Source: CAZGLR01 sp964526635 (GTDB lineage: Bacteria > Zixibacteria > MSB-5A5 > GN15 > JAAZOE01). Taken from it: 34,201 bases of DNA. Shown one piece after another: positions 34,101-34,201 of this stretch. The stretch is taken from positions 1 to 34,201 of the forward strand of contig CAZGLR010000022.1 in NCBI GenBank assembly GCA_964526635.1. The letters run 5' to 3'. Every line of letters begins with the position of its first letter. The stretch's first letter is position 1. Below the pieces are notes generated by a model, which saw only the letters and a list, made by a program, of their open reading frames with translations, had not been told where the DNA came from and searched no databases. The translations under genes and the position numbers were made by a program.

Positions 34101-34201
34101 TGCAGGCTATTCTCGACATCGACCCCGGGGCGGTCGGAATCGTCTCCAGCGGATACAGCGATGATCCCATTATGGCGAAGTATCACGACTATGGCTTCTC
34201 G
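31154..34201 (+). CDS. Hybrid sensor histidine kinase with five PAS domains (3' end outside the window)
   Basis: The frame is open for 1016 codons to the window edge. After a short N-terminal coiled coil (residues ~9-32) come five PAS domains, at about 42-155, 168-275, 299-405, 420-530 and 543-660; the third has the PAS_3 look (IGSWEWDLDE, HPDDR). The kinase core has its H-box in GGIAHDFNNILVGIMGNI (His684), N-box INNLVINAQQAM, G1 VSDTGIGIS and G2 GSGLGLATTYSII. A receiver domain starts at VLVIDDEAA with phosphoacceptor Asp970 (VIVDLTLPG) and is cut by the window end. There is no membrane helix, so it is a cytoplasmic sensor. GGGGA precedes the ATG. PAS ligands cannot be told from sequence. 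Confidence 0.92.
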   Translation, partial: MSGSQTPRAVLEQQLEAYRTRCEDLEIQMRSLVSNDDFFSHTLPIIFENHTSMIFVSDAVGRRIAYNKATREYLGLAHDEIACYDWLKAYHPDDQDAIARLNNEAIETQEAKPIMARIRRAVDGAYRWHKGNLIPIKNESDEVIFWFGHVTDVHELVETRAELESRRELMLKFGDATPYGFIMVDGDFLITTVNNTICERLGIAEADEVKGFRISDLDPSSTFQRRVEECRSVLETGQAITFETIINWRNARDVNVMVSCFKVGDGLGFITRDLAREKALYQRLSVKEKLLSETEKMAKIGSWEWDLDETNASLSDQAYRLYGYDDTSKPISFEEWLLHVHPDDRNCVMQAVHRSNTTRSRMKVDYRFLPPNSDEIRYFHSEADLMYDEDQNKARLVGFTQDVTEQRMIQRRIENDRSFTDNLIQTASVMIIGLDCDSKISLFNPAAEKLTGYKADEVLGKGWFETLVPKDRYSEVYDEFTQLMSGGLPRYYKNPIITKNDEVRMISWSNNEICRDGKIVGTISYGVDETERLRSEEKLVESRALYRSIFESAPVGISNGTIDGRVTQINDRLCQITGYSRDELVGRLYADITYPEDREMNVAEVGRLLRGEIDILNLEKRYVHKKGHLVPVSLTISVQRDSRGNPEHLVAIIEDLTEKKRMEEDLQRAEKLESLGVLAGGIAHDFNNILVGIMGNISMVPLVIGENAELKDIISDAEKACDRAKSLTQQLLTFAKGGSPVKKAVGIAKLVKEVVGFALRGSNILCEYNFSDQKLAAEIDPGQFSQVINNLVINAQQAMPDGGRLTISLEPSNGDPGGVLPPCQPGYLELRVSDTGIGISPKIIKRIFDPYFTTKQKGSGLGLATTYSIIRRHAGHIDVVSKPGEGTSFNVYLPVSKKEPDLAGSIPAKSQPGTGTVLVIDDEAAVRGLLENGLSKLGYTVCATGGSEAGLAAYRQAMSEGTPYDCVIVDLTLPGDIRGEKIMQAILDIDPGAVGIVSSGYSDDPIMAKYHDYGFS

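Overview
The window looks like a metagenome-assembled scaffold from a Gram-negative, probably anaerobic or facultative bacterium of moderate GC content. Outer-membrane biology is shown by a TonB-dependent receptor and lipoproteins. A secreted protein ends in a dockerin pair of the form GDANGD...NIGDAVLLVNYIF, a style I associate with FCB-group lineages such as candidate phylum Zixibacteria. That placement is inference and rests mainly on this domain style plus the gene mix. A run of ten N (9949-9958) and a disrupted reading frame in the first ~45 bases point to draft assembly.

Region 1 (1-7190, + strand) is a central-carbon operon: the C-terminal end of sucD, korD-korA-korB-korC (2-oxoacid:ferredoxin oxidoreductase), ndk, a LarA-family nickel-pincer racemase homologue, mdh and NADP-type icd, closed by a strong bidirectional terminator. 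Region 2 (7215-11890, - strand) is a redox/fermentation operon read in the order 3-hydroxyacyl-CoA dehydrogenase, ackA, nfnA, nfnB, with a recognisable promoter. Nfn links NADH, NADPH and ferredoxin, so it can balance the ferredoxin of Kor against the NADPH of Icd. The ackA gene is cut only by the N gap, and the two edges indicate an artefact.

Region 3 (12060-14062, -) holds a TauE/SafE permease and an exported TPR protein. Region 4 (14153-17688, +) is an envelope protein-maturation set: a cyclophilin lipoprotein, an RseP-type site-2 protease and two tandem signal peptidases I. Region 5 (17773-18181) is a stand-alone small Cys-rich protein with its own promoter and terminator. Region 6 (18222-22946) is a cytochrome c maturation cluster, ccmABCDEF. 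It includes a 35-residue ccmD, a CcmE with CxxxY in place of the heme-binding histidine motif, and no ccmG or ccmH. Region 7 (23078-24468) is an Asp/Thr-rich lipoprotein with a terminator.

Region 8 (24474-28305) is the most interesting part. A consensus promoter and a cobalamin riboswitch precede a BtuB-like receptor gene, followed 38 bases later by a secreted beta-propeller protein with a C-terminal dockerin. This resembles the Bacteroides BtuB-BtuG cobalamin uptake pair, but the propeller has a dockerin and no lipobox. Region 9 (28306-31054) is a structured leader and a fused 2-oxoacid dehydrogenase E1 alpha-beta gene whose thiamine/Mg motif is atypical. Region 10 (31154-end) is a five-PAS hybrid histidine kinase that runs off the window. 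I saw no tRNA, rRNA, CRISPR array, insertion sequence or phage gene.
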